Shown here in pieces: positions 8,046 to 16,344 of a stretch of 46,305 bases of DNA (positions are counted from its first letter, which is position 1; every line of letters begins with the position of its first letter). Under the pieces are notes generated by a model. That model worked only from the letters and a program-made list of their open reading frames with translations. It was not told the origin of the DNA and did no database searches. The stretch comes from Ottowia sp. Its GTDB lineage: Bacteria > Pseudomonadota > Gammaproteobacteria > Burkholderiales > Burkholderiaceae_C. Both the position numbers and the translations under genes were made by a program. Location of the stretch: the NCBI GenBank assembly GCA_017997715.1, contig JAGOEM010000006.1, positions 1 to 46,305 on the forward strand, written 5' to 3'.

Positions 8046-9275
8046 TCAAGCGCCGCGCTGGCGCACCCGCCGTGCACCCAAGCCCGCCAGCAGCAGCCCC
8101 AGCACCATCAGCGCCCATTGGCCCAGCGTGGGCACCGGCACCGCAGCCGCGCGGAAGGACACCGTCAGGCTGCAGTCGGCGCGCACCGGGTCGGTGGTGA
8201 AGCTGTTGCCGGTGCGCGTGCCGCCGCAGGCGCTGATGACGCTGTCCACCTCTTGCCCGGCCTGCGGTGTGATGGCAAACGTGGCCGTGCCGCCGTCCGC
8301 CACGCCCTGCGATGGGCTGATGCTGCCGCCCGCCGTGGCGCTGGCCGTGACCAGGTAGCCGCGCGTGCAGTCGGCAAACCAGGTGGCGCCCGCGGTGGCG
8401 TTGTTCCACAGCGTGTCGCTGGGCGACGGGGCGTGCAGCAAGTTGGGACACAGCATGGAACCCGTGTCGAGCAGCGAGGCCGGGGTTGGCGGCGGCGTGC
8501 CCGAAAGCTGGTTGTGATCGACCAAAAAGAACAGCAGGGCCGGCAGCCCGTCCAGATTGGGAATGGTGCCGCTGAGCTGGTTGTTCGACGCATCCACGCG
8601 CCGCAACGCCGTCAGCCCGCTGAAGCTGGGCAGCGGTCCGCTCAGCTGGTTGTCGGCCACGCCGAACACTTCCAGCTTGGTCAGGCCGCCCAGGCTGGGA
8701 ATGGGGCCGCTCAGCTGGTTGCGGTAGGCGATGAAGACGCGCAGCTCGGTCAGGCCGGTCAATGCGGGCAGCGGGCCGGTGAGCTGGTTGTCGCGCACGC
8801 TGAAGGTTTGCAAGGCGCGCAGCGTGGCCAGGCTGGGAATGGGGCCGCTCAGGGCGTTGCTGTCCACCAGGAAGTAATCCAGCGCGGCCAGGCCCTCCAG
8901 CTCGGGGATGGTGCCGGTCAAGGCGTTGAGGCCGGCGTCGAAATGCGTCAGGGCCGTCAGGCGGTTGAGCGTGGGCGGCAGCGTGCCGACGAGATCGTTG
9001 TCGCTCAGGCTCAGCTCGGTCACGTGGTTGCCGCCCGCGTCGCAGGTCACGCCTTCCCAAGCGCATTCCGTGCCGGGCGCGCTGAAGGTGCCAGCGGTTT
9101 TCCAGCCGGTGCGGTCGCGCCAGCCGTCACCCGCCGTGCCGTTGTACAGGTCGATCAACACCTGCCGCTCGGCCGCCGGAATGGCGGCCAGGGCCGGCGC
9201 GGTGCAGGTGATCATGGCAAGGGCCAGAAGGGCGGCGTGCCAGCGCCGTGCGGGGCGATGCGGATGGTGAGGCAT
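8046..9275 (-). CDS. leucine-rich-repeat protein with IPTL-CTERM sorting signal (paralogue 2)
   Basis: A 409-residue exported protein built like the first paralogue: signal peptide about 1-31 (ending ALA), the LRR cap with ERQVLIDLYNGTAGDGW and ECAWEGVTC, then eight LRRs (against five and four in the other two), the Cys-rich LCPNLL linker, one divergent beta repeat, and VPTLGQWALM followed by a hydrophobic helix and RRVRQR. Start ATG 9275 with AAGGAG eight bases upstream. The repeats are more regular here and alternate between SGPIP and SGPLP types, which suggests gain or loss of whole repeat units. A GGCAT pentanucleotide tract lies about 150 bases upstream of the start. Confidence 0.9.
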   Translation of the reverse strand: MPHHPHRPARRWHAALLALAMITCTAPALAAIPAAERQVLIDLYNGTAGDGWRDRTGWKTAGTFSAPGTECAWEGVTCDAGGNHVTELSLSDNDLVGTLPPTLNRLTALTHFDAGLNALTGTIPELEGLAALDYFLVDSNALSGPIPSLATLRALQTFSVRDNQLTGPLPALTGLTELRVFIAYRNQLSGPIPSLGGLTKLEVFGVADNQLSGPLPSFSGLTALRRVDASNNQLSGTIPNLDGLPALLFFLVDHNQLSGTPPPTPASLLDTGSMLCPNLLHAPSPSDTLWNNATAGATWFADCTRGYLVTASATAGGSISPSQGVADGGTATFAITPQAGQEVDSVISACGGTRTGNSFTTDPVRADCSLTVSFRAAAVPVPTLGQWALMVLGLLLAGLGARRVRQRGA

Positions 9276-9310
9276 AGAGTGGGCTCCTTCTCTGATCAGC
9301 TGAAGTTTTG

Positions 9311-9369
9311 TTTATGAAAATGACCGCTGTCGCGCATGTGCAAAGCGCGGGTAGCTATGGTTTTTGATG
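9311..9369. repeat. dispersed palindromic element, copy 3
   Basis: Decayed copy upstream of the second LRR gene. The right arm GGGTAGCTATGG followed by TTTTTGATG is well kept, while the left arm (TTTATGAAAATGACCGCTG) is degenerate. Confidence 0.6.
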
Positions 9370-9421
9370 CGCCAGGGTGTGCGCTGGGTGCGGGTATGGG
9401 GCTTGTGGCTGGGCGTGGCTC

Positions 9422-9446
9422 GGCATGGCATGGCATGGCATGGCAT
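9422..9446. repeat. five tandem copies of GGCAT
   Basis: Exact pentanucleotide tandem repeat, five units, in the gap between the small membrane protein gene (ends 9472) and the second LRR gene (starts 9275), both on the minus strand. It is upstream of the LRR gene, so a change in unit number would alter promoter spacing and not a reading frame. No coding role is seen. Confidence 0.95.
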
Positions 9447-9471
9447 GGCTGTGCGGCCGTTCCCATGGCGA

Positions 9472-9813
9472 TCACCTGAACCACAGAATGACCCCGCAGG
9501 TCAGCCCGCAAGCCGCCGCGTTGGCCAGGCTGACGCCAATGGCTTTGTCGATGCGCTGGCCGTTGTGTTCGTACAACCAGGCGGCCATGGTCAGGTTGGC
9601 GCCCACCCAGATCAGCCATGTCCACAGCGAATGCTGGCGGGAATCGCGCGTCTGCACGATGGCCAACACGGTGGGCAGGTAGGCGATCAGGCACGCGCCG
9701 GTCAGCAGCATGAACGCCCAGGTCAGGGCGCTCAGGTACCACGCGCGCCAGCCGCGGCGCGCGGGCGCCACGCCTGCCAGCACGGTGGCCGCATCGACTG
9801 GCGGGGGGCTCAT
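9472..9813 (-). CDS. small three-helix membrane protein, PQ-loop-like
   Basis: A 113-residue inner-membrane protein with three hydrophobic segments (about residues 27-50, 62-80, 90-111). The first loop contains AYLPTVLAIVQTRDSRQHS and the second helix WTWLIWVGANLTMAAWLYEH. Three helices, a Pro near the end of helix 1 and this loop length resemble the SemiSWEET/PQ-loop type of half-transporter, but the diagnostic PQ pair is absent, so this is only a possibility. ATG 9813 is preceded by GAGGG. It is divergent from the AraC gene and upstream of the second LRR gene on the same strand. Function unknown. Confidence 0.7.
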   Translation of the reverse strand: MSPPPVDAATVLAGVAPARRGWRAWYLSALTWAFMLLTGACLIAYLPTVLAIVQTRDSRQHSLWTWLIWVGANLTMAAWLYEHNGQRIDKAIGVSLANAAACGLTCGVILWFR

Positions 9814-10136
9814 GGCGCACCCTCTGCGGTGGGATGGCTGGATGGAGCGGCGTTGGGGGCCATGGGTTTTACTGCGCGGGACGAGTTGAGCGGGGCGATA
9901 CGGGCCGAACCTTAGGCAACCGCTTCAACGCTGTCTTGGTCTGCAGAGAACAGAACCAGGATCAAAGAGAAGCCATGAAAACCAGGAACCCGTTCGAGGA
10001 AGTGAATGGATGGTTGCGGCCAGTGTAGTGCCAAGTACAATCCAAACAGATGCCATAAATAGGGTACGTCACGGGCCGGTTCGGTTGGTCCGGTTCAGGC
10101 GGTTACCTAAGCGCGGCGCGGGGGGCGCCCAAGAAG
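9814..10136. other. intergenic region between divergent membrane-protein and AraC genes
   Basis: About 320 bases with no supported gene. A 17-codon frame starting ATG at 9975 (preceded by AAAGAGAAG) is too short to support. The end of the region (about 10108-10135) resembles 11315-11345 beyond the AraC gene (GCGCGGCGCGGG and GGCGCCCAAG in both), perhaps a short duplication. Promoters for both flanking genes must lie here, but no convincing -35/-10 pair was found. Confidence 0.6.
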
Positions 10137-11150
10137 ATGTCTGTCATCCACCCATCGGGCCCGGCCGATGCAAGCGACGCTGCGGCGCAGTCCGGCCCCG
10201 TCACGCACTGGCTGCGCACGCCCGCCCTGCACGACGCACAGGCGCTGCGCCGGTTTCAGGATGCGTTCAGTGCGTTCCAGCCCGGCATAGCCGTGGCGCC
10301 GCTGTATGGCCAGCCGCTGGCGATGGAAGGCAGCTTCACCACGTTCGATGACACGGCGATCAGCATCGGCCTGACTTCGCCCACGCGCTGTACGCACACC
10401 AGCGGCCATCTGCAGCAGGACGACACCGTGCTGCTCATGGGCTGGCAAAGCGGGTGCGCCACCTTCCGCGCTGGCGGCAAGCAATGGGACATGGCCGACG
10501 GCGACGCCATGCTGGTGCAGGCCGGCCAGTCGCAGGAAGTGGTGGCCCATACGCAGGCGCACCTGTGCTCGGTCACGCTCAGCCGATCGTTGCTGGATTC
10601 GCTGCGCATTGACGTGGACGCCGCGCTGCTGCAGGTGCTGCGCGCAGACCCGGCGGTGTCCATGCTGATGGGCTATGCCCATTGGCTGCGCGATCACCGC
10701 AGCTTGGCCACGCCCGCCCTGCGGCGCGCCGCCACGCTGCATATGCACGACCTGGCGGCGCTGGCCGCAGGCGCCGTGGGCGAGGTGGCCCACCAGGCCA
10801 GATCACGCGGCGCGCGCGCGGCCCGGCGGGCGGCGGTCAAGCAAGACATTGCCACGCATTTCAGCGACGCCGCGCTGTCGCCCGCCGCCGTGGCGCAGCG
10901 CCACGGCATCACGCCGCGCTATCTGCACATGCTGCTGGAAGACGAAGGCCTGAGCTTTTCGGCGCTGGTGCTGGACAAGCGCCTGGCGATGGCGCACCGC
11001 GCGCTGGGCGATGCGCGGTGGCGCGGGCGTGCCATCAGCGCGCTGGCGTTCGAAGCCGGCTTTGGCGACCTGTCCTACTTCAACCGCAGCTTTCGCCGCC
11101 GCTACGGCATGACGCCATCGGAAGTGCGGGCGCAAAGCCTGCGGCCCTAG
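10137..11150 (+). CDS. AraC/XylS-family transcriptional regulator
   Basis: A 337-residue cytoplasmic regulator. Residues about 1-215 are the ligand or activation part with a cupin-like wording (LTSPTRCTHTSGHLQQDD ... WDMADGDAMLVQAGQSQEVV). Residues about 235-335 are the double helix-turn-helix: LSPAAVAQRHGITPRYLHMLLEDEG, then ISALAFEAGFGDLSYFNRSFRRRYGMTPSEVRAQ, the typical AraC signature. The N-terminal half resembles the AraC-binding-like type found in many proteobacteria. It has no obvious partner on its strand; the nearest candidates for control are the divergent membrane protein and the LRR genes. The inducer cannot be told. Confidence 0.9.
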   Translation: MSVIHPSGPADASDAAAQSGPVTHWLRTPALHDAQALRRFQDAFSAFQPGIAVAPLYGQPLAMEGSFTTFDDTAISIGLTSPTRCTHTSGHLQQDDTVLLMGWQSGCATFRAGGKQWDMADGDAMLVQAGQSQEVVAHTQAHLCSVTLSRSLLDSLRIDVDAALLQVLRADPAVSMLMGYAHWLRDHRSLATPALRRAATLHMHDLAALAAGAVGEVAHQARSRGARAARRAAVKQDIATHFSDAALSPAAVAQRHGITPRYLHMLLEDEGLSFSALVLDKRLAMAHRALGDARWRGRAISALAFEAGFGDLSYFNRSFRRRYGMTPSEVRAQSLRP

Positions 11151-11368
11151 GGGCCTGCGCGGCAAAAAAAGTGGTCTGCAAGGCGCGAGCAAACGGTCCG
11201 TCGCGGGGCTGCCTGCGGCGCCCATAGCCCACAGCTCGGCCATGGGCTTGGCGGTATCACCGCGCTGCCCTCGTTCTTCGCACGTTTCGCTTCAACACCT
11301 TCAGCCGCGCAGACTCCTAGCGCGGCGCGGGTGGGCAGGCGCCCAAGTGCGCTCGTCGATGGCCAGGA

Positions 11369-11427
11369 TTACAAAAGAAAGTGGTGCTGGCGCGCGTCAG
11401 GTGGGCGCAGGCAGCTATCAAATCAGG
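11369..11427. repeat. dispersed palindromic element, copy 4
   Basis: Full-length copy: ATTACAAAAGAAAGTGGTGC on the left, CGCGTCAGG in the middle and TGGGCGCAGGCAGCTATCAA on the right. The right arm is close to the inferred consensus GGGCGCAGGCAGCTAT. Confidence 0.75.
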
Positions 11428-11651
11428 AATATGAGAGGGCCGCCTCAGCGCAGCAGCGCCCGGCAGATTCAGCTGGCCGTCGCGATCTTCAGCCCGATGA
11501 CGGCGGCAAAGCCGCGCGCCACCTGCGGTGGCTTCGTCAGGGGTGGGGGCAATTTCAACCATGCGCCCGCCGTTGGCCGGGTCAACGCCACAGGCGCAGC
11601 CCGCGAAGTCGGCGTTCAGCGGGCGCAGCGCTTGCAGGCGCGGTGGAGTTT

Positions 11652-11733
11652 GATCTGCAGGCGTGTGAAGACTTCAGTCTGGCCCGCGCTGGCCGGCCGC
11701 ATTCCGGCGTTTGAGGCGTTGCGCCTGCAGCAA
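11652..11733 (+). pseudogene. remnant of a duplicated FAD oxidoreductase gene
   Basis: This stretch matches 6177-6257 inside the intact oxidoreductase. The shared parts are GATCTGCA-GCGT-TGAAGACTTC, GTCTGGCCC-CGCTGGCC and GCGCTGCGCCTGCAG-type blocks. The copy has an extra A after GAAGACTTC, which breaks the frame, plus scattered substitutions. In translation the intact gene gives FVWPTLAARIPALEAL and the remnant SVWPALAGRIPAFEAL. Like the intact gene it is followed by a palindromic element and then a convergent LRR gene, so the trio was probably duplicated together. Confidence 0.75.
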
Positions 11734-11779
11734 GTCCAGCCGCCGCATGACTGCCGCGTGATCTGGCGGCGTTGCCAAC

Positions 11780-11843
11780 TTAGCTATAAAACCACCTGCC
11801 AGCGCTTACCTATCAAGCGCTGGCAGCTATGGTTTTTGATAAC
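11780..11843. repeat. dispersed palindromic element, copy 5 (most symmetrical)
   Basis: Both arms are kept: TTAGCTATAAAACC, then stem TGCCAGCGCTT (11797-11807), a 7-base loop, AAGCGCTGGCA (11815-11825), then GCTATGGTTTTTGAT. It overlaps the gap just beyond the stop of the third LRR gene and could terminate that gene. Confidence 0.9.
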
Positions 11844-11857
11844 TCTGGGTCAAGACT

Positions 11858-12805
11858 TCAGCCGCGCACGCGCCGCAGGCCCAACCCCGCCATCAGCAGC
11901 GCCAGCGTCATCAGCGCCCACTGGCCCAGCGTGGGCACGGCGGTGGTGGCGCGGGCAAAGCTGGCGGTGACCGTGCAGTTGGCCGTCACCGCGGTGATGG
12001 TGAAGTTGTTGCCGGTTTGCGTGCCGCCGCAGGTGCTGACCACGCCGCTTACCGACCAGCCGGGCTCAGGCGTCAGGGTCAGGGTGGCCGCTGCGCCGTC
12101 CACCACGCCTTGCGAGGCCGGGCCAATGGCCCCGCCCGCGCTGGCCGCGCCGATCACCTGGTAGCCGCGCGTACAGCCGTTGGACCAGTTGCCGCCGGGG
12201 GTGGCGGCGTTCCAGGCGGCGTCGTCGAGCGAGGGGGTGTGCAGCAGGTTGGGGCAGAGCTGGGCTCCGGCCAGTCCCGCAGGCGGGACCGGGGGCGGTC
12301 CGCTGAGCTGGTTGTTGCTGACATAGAACAGCTGCAGAGACGTCAGTCCGTCCAAAGGCGGAATGGGTCCGCTGAGCTGGTTGTCGTAGAGGTAGACCTG
12401 CATCAGTTCGGTGAGTCCGTCCAGAGGCGGCACGGTTCCACTGAGCTGGTTTTGGGCGAAGTACATACCCCGCAGACTGGTCAGCTGGTTCAGCGTGGAC
12501 GGCAGGGTGCCGACGAGACCGTTGTCGGTAAGGCTGAGGTTCTGGACATACAAGTTCAATGGGGCACAGAGGACGCCATACCAGCTGCATTCGGTGCCCA
12601 CTGCGCCAAAGTCGTTGGGGCCCGGGCCGGTCTTCCAGCCGAGGTTGGAGGTCCAGCCGTCACCGTTGGTGCTGTTGTACAGCGCGATCAGCACCGCGCG
12701 CTCGGAGGCGGGGATGACGGCCAGCGCGGGCAGGCTGGTGGCCAGTACCAGGGCGGCAGTCAGGCCGCGCAGAAGGTGCGCGATGAATCGGATGTGGCGG
12801 TGCAT
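11858..12805 (-). CDS. leucine-rich-repeat protein with IPTL-CTERM sorting signal (paralogue 3)
   Basis: A 315-residue exported protein. Signal peptide about residues 1-29, LRR cap with ERAVLIALYNSTNGDGW and ECSWYGVLC, four LRRs (NGLVGTLP, NQLSGTVP, NQLSGPIP, NQLSGPPP), LCPNLL linker, one divergent beta repeat with paired Cys, and the C-terminal VPTLGQWALM, hydrophobic helix and RRVRG. I chose ATG 12805 because AAGGAT lies just upstream and the signal peptide starts there (MHRHIRFIAHLLRG); the frame stays open upstream. It lies 2.6 kb from paralogue 2 and reads away from hisC. It is the shortest of the three and its repeats have diverged in the first unit. Confidence 0.9.
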   Translation of the reverse strand: MHRHIRFIAHLLRGLTAALVLATSLPALAVIPASERAVLIALYNSTNGDGWTSNLGWKTGPGPNDFGAVGTECSWYGVLCAPLNLYVQNLSLTDNGLVGTLPSTLNQLTSLRGMYFAQNQLSGTVPPLDGLTELMQVYLYDNQLSGPIPPLDGLTSLQLFYVSNNQLSGPPPVPPAGLAGAQLCPNLLHTPSLDDAAWNAATPGGNWSNGCTRGYQVIGAASAGGAIGPASQGVVDGAAATLTLTPEPGWSVSGVVSTCGGTQTGNNFTITAVTANCTVTASFARATTAVPTLGQWALMTLALLMAGLGLRRVRG

Positions 12806-13027
12806 AGGCGAATCCTTCAGGGTTCGGGGCAAGCGTGATCCCACGCCAGAGCCGGCATGGGGCAAGTGGGCCATGCGCACCGTACTCCCATGCGTATGTT
12901 GTCAGCAATGGTAACTGGTTTATGGGCTGCCGCTATGCTTCGCCGTCTGCCGCCGAAGTGCCGTCCAGGTGCCGCGTGGCCTACCATTGGCGGCCTTGCC
13001 ACCTCTTTTTTCTCGAACGAGTCCGCC

Positions 13028-14152
13028 ATGATTGCCGCCCCGCGCCCCGACCCTTTGGCCCGAATCCGCTCTGACGTGCAGGGCATGCACGCCTACGCGG
13101 TGCAGGACGCCGCGGGCCTGATCAAGCTGGACGCGATGGAAAACTCGCACCGCCTGCCGCCCGAGCTGCGGGCCGAGCTGGGCCGGCGCCTGGGCGAAGT
13201 GGCCATCAACCGCTATCCCGGTCCGCGCATCGACGAGCTGAAAGCCGCCCTGCTGGCCTACGCCAAGCCGCCCGAGGGCTGGTCGCTGATGCTGGGCAAT
13301 GGGTCGGACGAGCTGATCAGCCTGCTGGCCATGGCCTGCGACATTCCAGGTGCCGCCATCGTGGCGCCGGTGCCCGGCTTCGTCATGTACGCGATGAGCG
13401 CGCAGCTGCAGGGCCTGGCCTTCCACGGCGTGCCGCTGACGGCCGACTTTGCGCTGGATGAAGCCGCCATGCTGGCCGCCATCGCCCAGCACCGCCCCGC
13501 CATCCTGTACCTGGCCTACCCCAACAACCCCACCGCCAACCTGTGGGACGCGGGCGTGATCGAACGCCTGGTGGATGCGCAGGGCGCGCAAGGCGGCCTG
13601 GTGGTGATCGACGAGGCGTATCAGCCCTTTGCCGCCGCCAGCTGGATCGACCGCGCCCGGGCCGAACCCGCGCGCCACGCGCATGTGCTGATCATGCGCA
13701 CGCTCAGCAAATTCGGCCTGGCCGGCGTGCGGCTGGGCTATTTGCTGGGCGCGGATCGCCTGATTGCCGATCTGGACAAGGTGCGCCCGCCCTACAACGT
13801 GAGCGTGCTGAACGCCGAATGCGCGCTGTTCGCGCTGGAGCATGAAGCGGTGTTTGCCGCGCAAGCGCAGGATATTCGGGCGCAGCGTGCTCTGCTTTTG
13901 CAAGCGCTGGCGAAAATGCCCGGTGTGCACGCCTACCCCAGCGAGGGCAACATGATCCTGCTGCGCGTGCGCGGCAAGGACGCGGCCGACACCGAAGCCG
14001 CCGCGCGCGTGTTCAATGGCATGAAGGCGCATGGCGTGCTGGCCAAGAACGTTTCTAAAATGCACCCATTGCTGGCCAATTGCCTGCGCCTGACCGTTGG
14101 CACCGCTGACGAGAACGCCCGGCAGCTGGCGGCGCTGCAAGCCTCACTATGA
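13028..14152 (+). CDS. hisC: histidinol-phosphate aminotransferase
   Basis: A PLP-dependent class I/II aminotransferase that converts imidazole acetol phosphate and glutamate to histidinol phosphate. The product has 374 residues. Visible marks: MENSHRLP near the N-terminus, [17 protein letters not shown] for phosphate binding, [17 protein letters not shown], and the PLP lysine K228 in [20 protein letters not shown] 13028 gives the family N-terminus; the frame extends upstream without family likeness. The stop overlaps the hisB start (ATGA at 14149-14152), so the two are translationally coupled. It is the first gene of the compact hisC-hisB-hisH-hisA run. Confidence 0.95.
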   Translation: MIAAPRPDPLARIRSDVQGMHAYAVQDAAGLIKLDAMENSHRLPPELRAELGRRLGEVAINRYPGPRIDELKAALLAYAKPPEGWSLMLGNGSDELISLLAMACDIPGAAIVAPVPGFVMYAMSAQLQGLAFHGVPLTADFALDEAAMLAAIAQHRPAILYLAYPNNPTANLWDAGVIERLVDAQGAQGGLVVIDEAYQPFAAASWIDRARAEPARHAHVLIMRTLSKFGLAGVRLGYLLGADRLIADLDKVRPPYNVSVLNAECALFALEHEAVFAAQAQDIRAQRALLLQALAKMPGVHAYPSEGNMILLRVRGKDAADTEAAARVFNGMKAHGVLAKNVSKMHPLLANCLRLTVGTADENARQLAALQASL

Positions 14153-14772
14153 ACGCCCCCATCTCCCTCGCCGCCGCCCATGAACCGCGCATTGCCGAAG
14201 TGTCGCGCGACACGGCTGAAACGCAGATCACCGTCAGCGTCAACCTGGACGGCCACGGCCGTTCGCACCTGGCCAGCGGCATCGGCTTTTTCGACCACAT
14301 GCTCGAGCAGATTGCCCGCCACGGCATGATCGATCTGGACGTGCGCTGCAAGGGCGATCTGCACATCGACGGCCACCACACGGTGGAAGACGTGGGCATC
14401 ACCCTGGGCCAGGCGGTGCGCCAGGCGGTGGGCGACAAACGCGGCATCACCCGCTACGGCCACAGCTATGTGCCGCTGGACGAAGCGCTGTCGCGCGTGG
14501 TGATCGACTTTTCTGGCCGCCCCGGCCTGGTGCTGGACGCGCATTTCACCAGCGGCATGATCGGCGCCTTTGACACGCAGCTGGTGTACGAATTCTTCCA
14601 GGGCTTTGCCAACCACGCACTGGTGTCGCTGCACATCGACAACCTGAAGGGCGTGAACGCGCACCACCAGGTCGAGACGATCTTCAAAGCCTTTGGCCGC
14701 GCGCTGCGCATGGCGCTGGAGCGCGATGCCCGCGCCGCCGGGCAGATCCCGTCCACCAAGGGCGTGCTGTAA
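14149..14772 (+). CDS. hisB: imidazoleglycerol-phosphate dehydratase
   Basis: Monofunctional dehydratase (207 residues) that turns imidazole glycerol phosphate into imidazole acetol phosphate with manganese. Family signatures are clear: [31 protein letters not shown] with metal-binding His and Glu, [19 protein letters not shown], and [18 protein letters not shown] near the end. There is no N-terminal phosphatase domain as in enteric HisB. It is coupled to hisC by a 4-base overlap and is separated from hisH by a palindromic element. Confidence 0.96.
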   Translation: MNAPISLAAAHEPRIAEVSRDTAETQITVSVNLDGHGRSHLASGIGFFDHMLEQIARHGMIDLDVRCKGDLHIDGHHTVEDVGITLGQAVRQAVGDKRGITRYGHSYVPLDEALSRVVIDFSGRPGLVLDAHFTSGMIGAFDTQLVYEFFQGFANHALVSLHIDNLKGVNAHHQVETIFKAFGRALRMALERDARAAGQIPSTKGVL

Positions 14773-14781
14773 ATCTCGGTC

Positions 14782-14837
14782 GGTTTTATAAGCCAAACAG
14801 GGCGCCAGCGCGCGCCCGCTAAGCGCAAGCAGCTATG
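14782..14837. repeat. dispersed palindromic element, copy 6 (runs into hisH start)
   Basis: GGTTTTATAAGCC, GGGCGCCAGCGCGCGCCC, then CTAAGCGCAAGCAGCTATGA. It fills the hisB-hisH gap and its terminal AGCTATG contains the hisH start codon. Confidence 0.8.
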
Positions 14838-15506
14838 AATACGGTAGTCAATCAAACCGTGGCCGTGGTCGATTACGGCATGGGCAACCTGCGCTCCGTG
14901 GCGCAGGCGGTGATTCACGCCACCACCGACACGCACGTCAACGCCGTCATCACGGCCGACCCGCAGGTGGTGCGCAACGCCCACCGCGTGGTGCTGCCAG
15001 GGCAGGGCGCCATGGCCGACTGCATGCGCGAGCTGCGCGATTCCGGCCTGCTGGAATCGGTGCTGCACGCCGCCGCCACCAAACCGCTGTTTGGCGTGTG
15101 CGTGGGCATGCAGATGCTGCTGGACCACAGCGCCGAAGGCCGCGACGCGCAGGGCACCGACGGGCTGGGACTGATCGGCGGGCGGGTGCTGAAATTTGAC
15201 CTGGCCGGCCAGCGCGCGCCCGACGGCAGCATGTACAAAGTGCCGCAAATGGGCTGGAACCGCGTGCACCAGCGCCAAGCCCACCCGGTGTGGGGCGACG
15301 TGCCGGATGGCGAATGGTTCTACTTCGTGCACAGCTTTTACGCCCGCCCGACCGACGCCGCGCACAGCGTGGGCGAAACCGAGTACGGCGCACGCTTTAC
15401 CTCTGCCGTGGCACGCGATAACATTTTCGCCACGCAGTTTCACCCCGAAAAAAGTGCCGACCAGGGGCTGGCGCTGTACCGCAACTTCCTGCACTGGAAC
15501 CCGTGA
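14835..15506 (+). CDS. hisH: imidazole glycerol phosphate synthase, glutamine amidotransferase subunit
   Basis: Class I glutaminase subunit (223 residues) that passes ammonia to HisF. Visible marks: [17 protein letters not shown] at the N-terminus, [11 protein letters not shown] for the oxyanion loop, the nucleophile Cys in [12 protein letters not shown], and the His-Glu of the triad in [14 protein letters not shown] near the C-terminus. ATG 14835 lies inside the right end of a palindromic element; no Shine-Dalgarno is evident, so its translation may depend on the element structure or on upstream read-through. It is followed by a second element copy and then hisA. Confidence 0.95.
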   Translation: MNTVVNQTVAVVDYGMGNLRSVAQAVIHATTDTHVNAVITADPQVVRNAHRVVLPGQGAMADCMRELRDSGLLESVLHAAATKPLFGVCVGMQMLLDHSAEGRDAQGTDGLGLIGGRVLKFDLAGQRAPDGSMYKVPQMGWNRVHQRQAHPVWGDVPDGEWFYFVHSFYARPTDAAHSVGETEYGARFTSAVARDNIFATQFHPEKSADQGLALYRNFLHWNP

Positions 15507-15527
15507 CGCCGGCGCGCGGCAAGCTGC

Positions 15528-15572
15528 TAAGCGCTTTTATTTTGATAGCTGCCAGCGCCCGCCCATCCTGCG
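15528..15572. repeat. dispersed palindromic element, copy 7
   Basis: AAGCTGCTAAGCGCTTTTAT followed by TTTGATAGCTGCCAGCGCCC, the left-arm type of the element, in the gap between hisH and hisA. The hairpin potential is poor; there is no clear terminator. Confidence 0.75.
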
Positions 15573-15603
15573 CTGTAAACGTTTTTAACAATTAATCCCG
15601 ATC

Positions 15604-16344
15604 ATGCTGTTGATTCCCGCCATCGACCTCAAGGACGGTCACTGCGTGCGCCTGAAACAAGGCGACATGGACCAGGCCACCGTGTTCAGCGAAGCGCCCG
15701 CCGAAATGGCCGCGCACTGGCTGAACCAAGGCGCGCGCCGCCTGCACCTGGTCGACCTGAACGGCGCCTTTGCCGGCAAGCCGCAGAACCTGGCGGCCAT
15801 CAAGGCCATTCTGAAAGAAGTGGGCGACGACATCCCGGTGCAACTGGGCGGCGGCATCCGCGACCTGGACACCATCGAGCAGTACATCGACGCCGGCCTG
15901 CGCTACGTCATCATCGGCACTGCGGCGGTGAAAAACCCCGGCTTTCTGAAAGACGCCTGCACCGCCTTCGCCGGCCACGTCATCGTTGGCCTGGACGCCA
16001 AGGACGGCAAGGTGGCCACCGACGGCTGGAGCAAGCTGACCGGCCACGAGGTGGTCGATCTGGCGCTGAAGTTCCAGGACTGGGGCGTTGAAAGCATCAT
16101 CTACACCGACATCGGCCGCGACGGCATGCTGAGCGGCATCAACATGGACGCCACCGTCAAGCTGGCGCAGGCGCTGTCGATCCCGGTCATCGCCTCGGGC
16201 GGACTGTCGAACATGGCCGACATCGATGCGCTGTGCGCCGCCGAAAGCGAAGGCGTGGAAGGCGTGATCGCCGGGCGCGCGATCTATTCGGGCGACCTGG
16301 ACTTTGCCGCCGCACAGGCGCGGGCGGACGAGCTGGGCCGATGA
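15604..16344 (+). CDS. hisA: phosphoribosylformimino-5-aminoimidazole carboxamide ribotide isomerase
   Basis: A (beta/alpha)8-barrel isomerase of 246 residues acting on ProFAR in histidine synthesis. Visible marks: [21 protein letters not shown] with the catalytic Asp in the first strand, [14 protein letters not shown] for phosphate binding, [12 protein letters not shown], the second catalytic Asp in [12 protein letters not shown], and the C-terminal phosphate loops [12 protein letters not shown] and [11 protein letters not shown]. The stop overlaps the start of the next gene (ATGA at 16341-16344), coupling it to a metallopeptidase-like gene and not to hisF. Confidence 0.96.
   Translation: MLLIPAIDLKDGHCVRLKQGDMDQATVFSEAPAEMAAHWLNQGARRLHLVDLNGAFAGKPQNLAAIKAILKEVGDDIPVQLGGGIRDLDTIEQYIDAGLRYVIIGTAAVKNPGFLKDACTAFAGHVIVGLDAKDGKVATDGWSKLTGHEVVDLALKFQDWGVESIIYTDIGRDGMLSGINMDATVKLAQALSIPVIASGGLSNMADIDALCAAESEGVEGVIAGRAIYSGDLDFAAAQARADELGR

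Larger units (their letters stand above)
11151..11857. other. gene-free region of about 700 bases with decayed fragments
   Basis: No frame in this stretch looks like a real protein. It contains two palindromic elements (11369-11427 and 11780-11843) and a frameshifted fragment of the FAD oxidoreductase gene (11652-11733). Codon use and composition are irregular, as in decaying sequence. It appears to be the scar of a duplication that also produced the third LRR gene. Confidence 0.75.

Noticed and set aside
9422..9446. Frame-shifting phase-variable tract
   Set aside because: It lies outside any supported gene, so only an effect on transcription could be proposed.
9975..10028. A 17-codon frame preceded by AAAGAGAAG
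   Set aside because: Too short and without any likeness or context.
11242..11970. A 242-codon frame across the gap and the end of LRR gene 3
   Set aside because: It crosses two palindromic elements, a pseudogene fragment and the opposite-strand LRR coding end, so it is chance.
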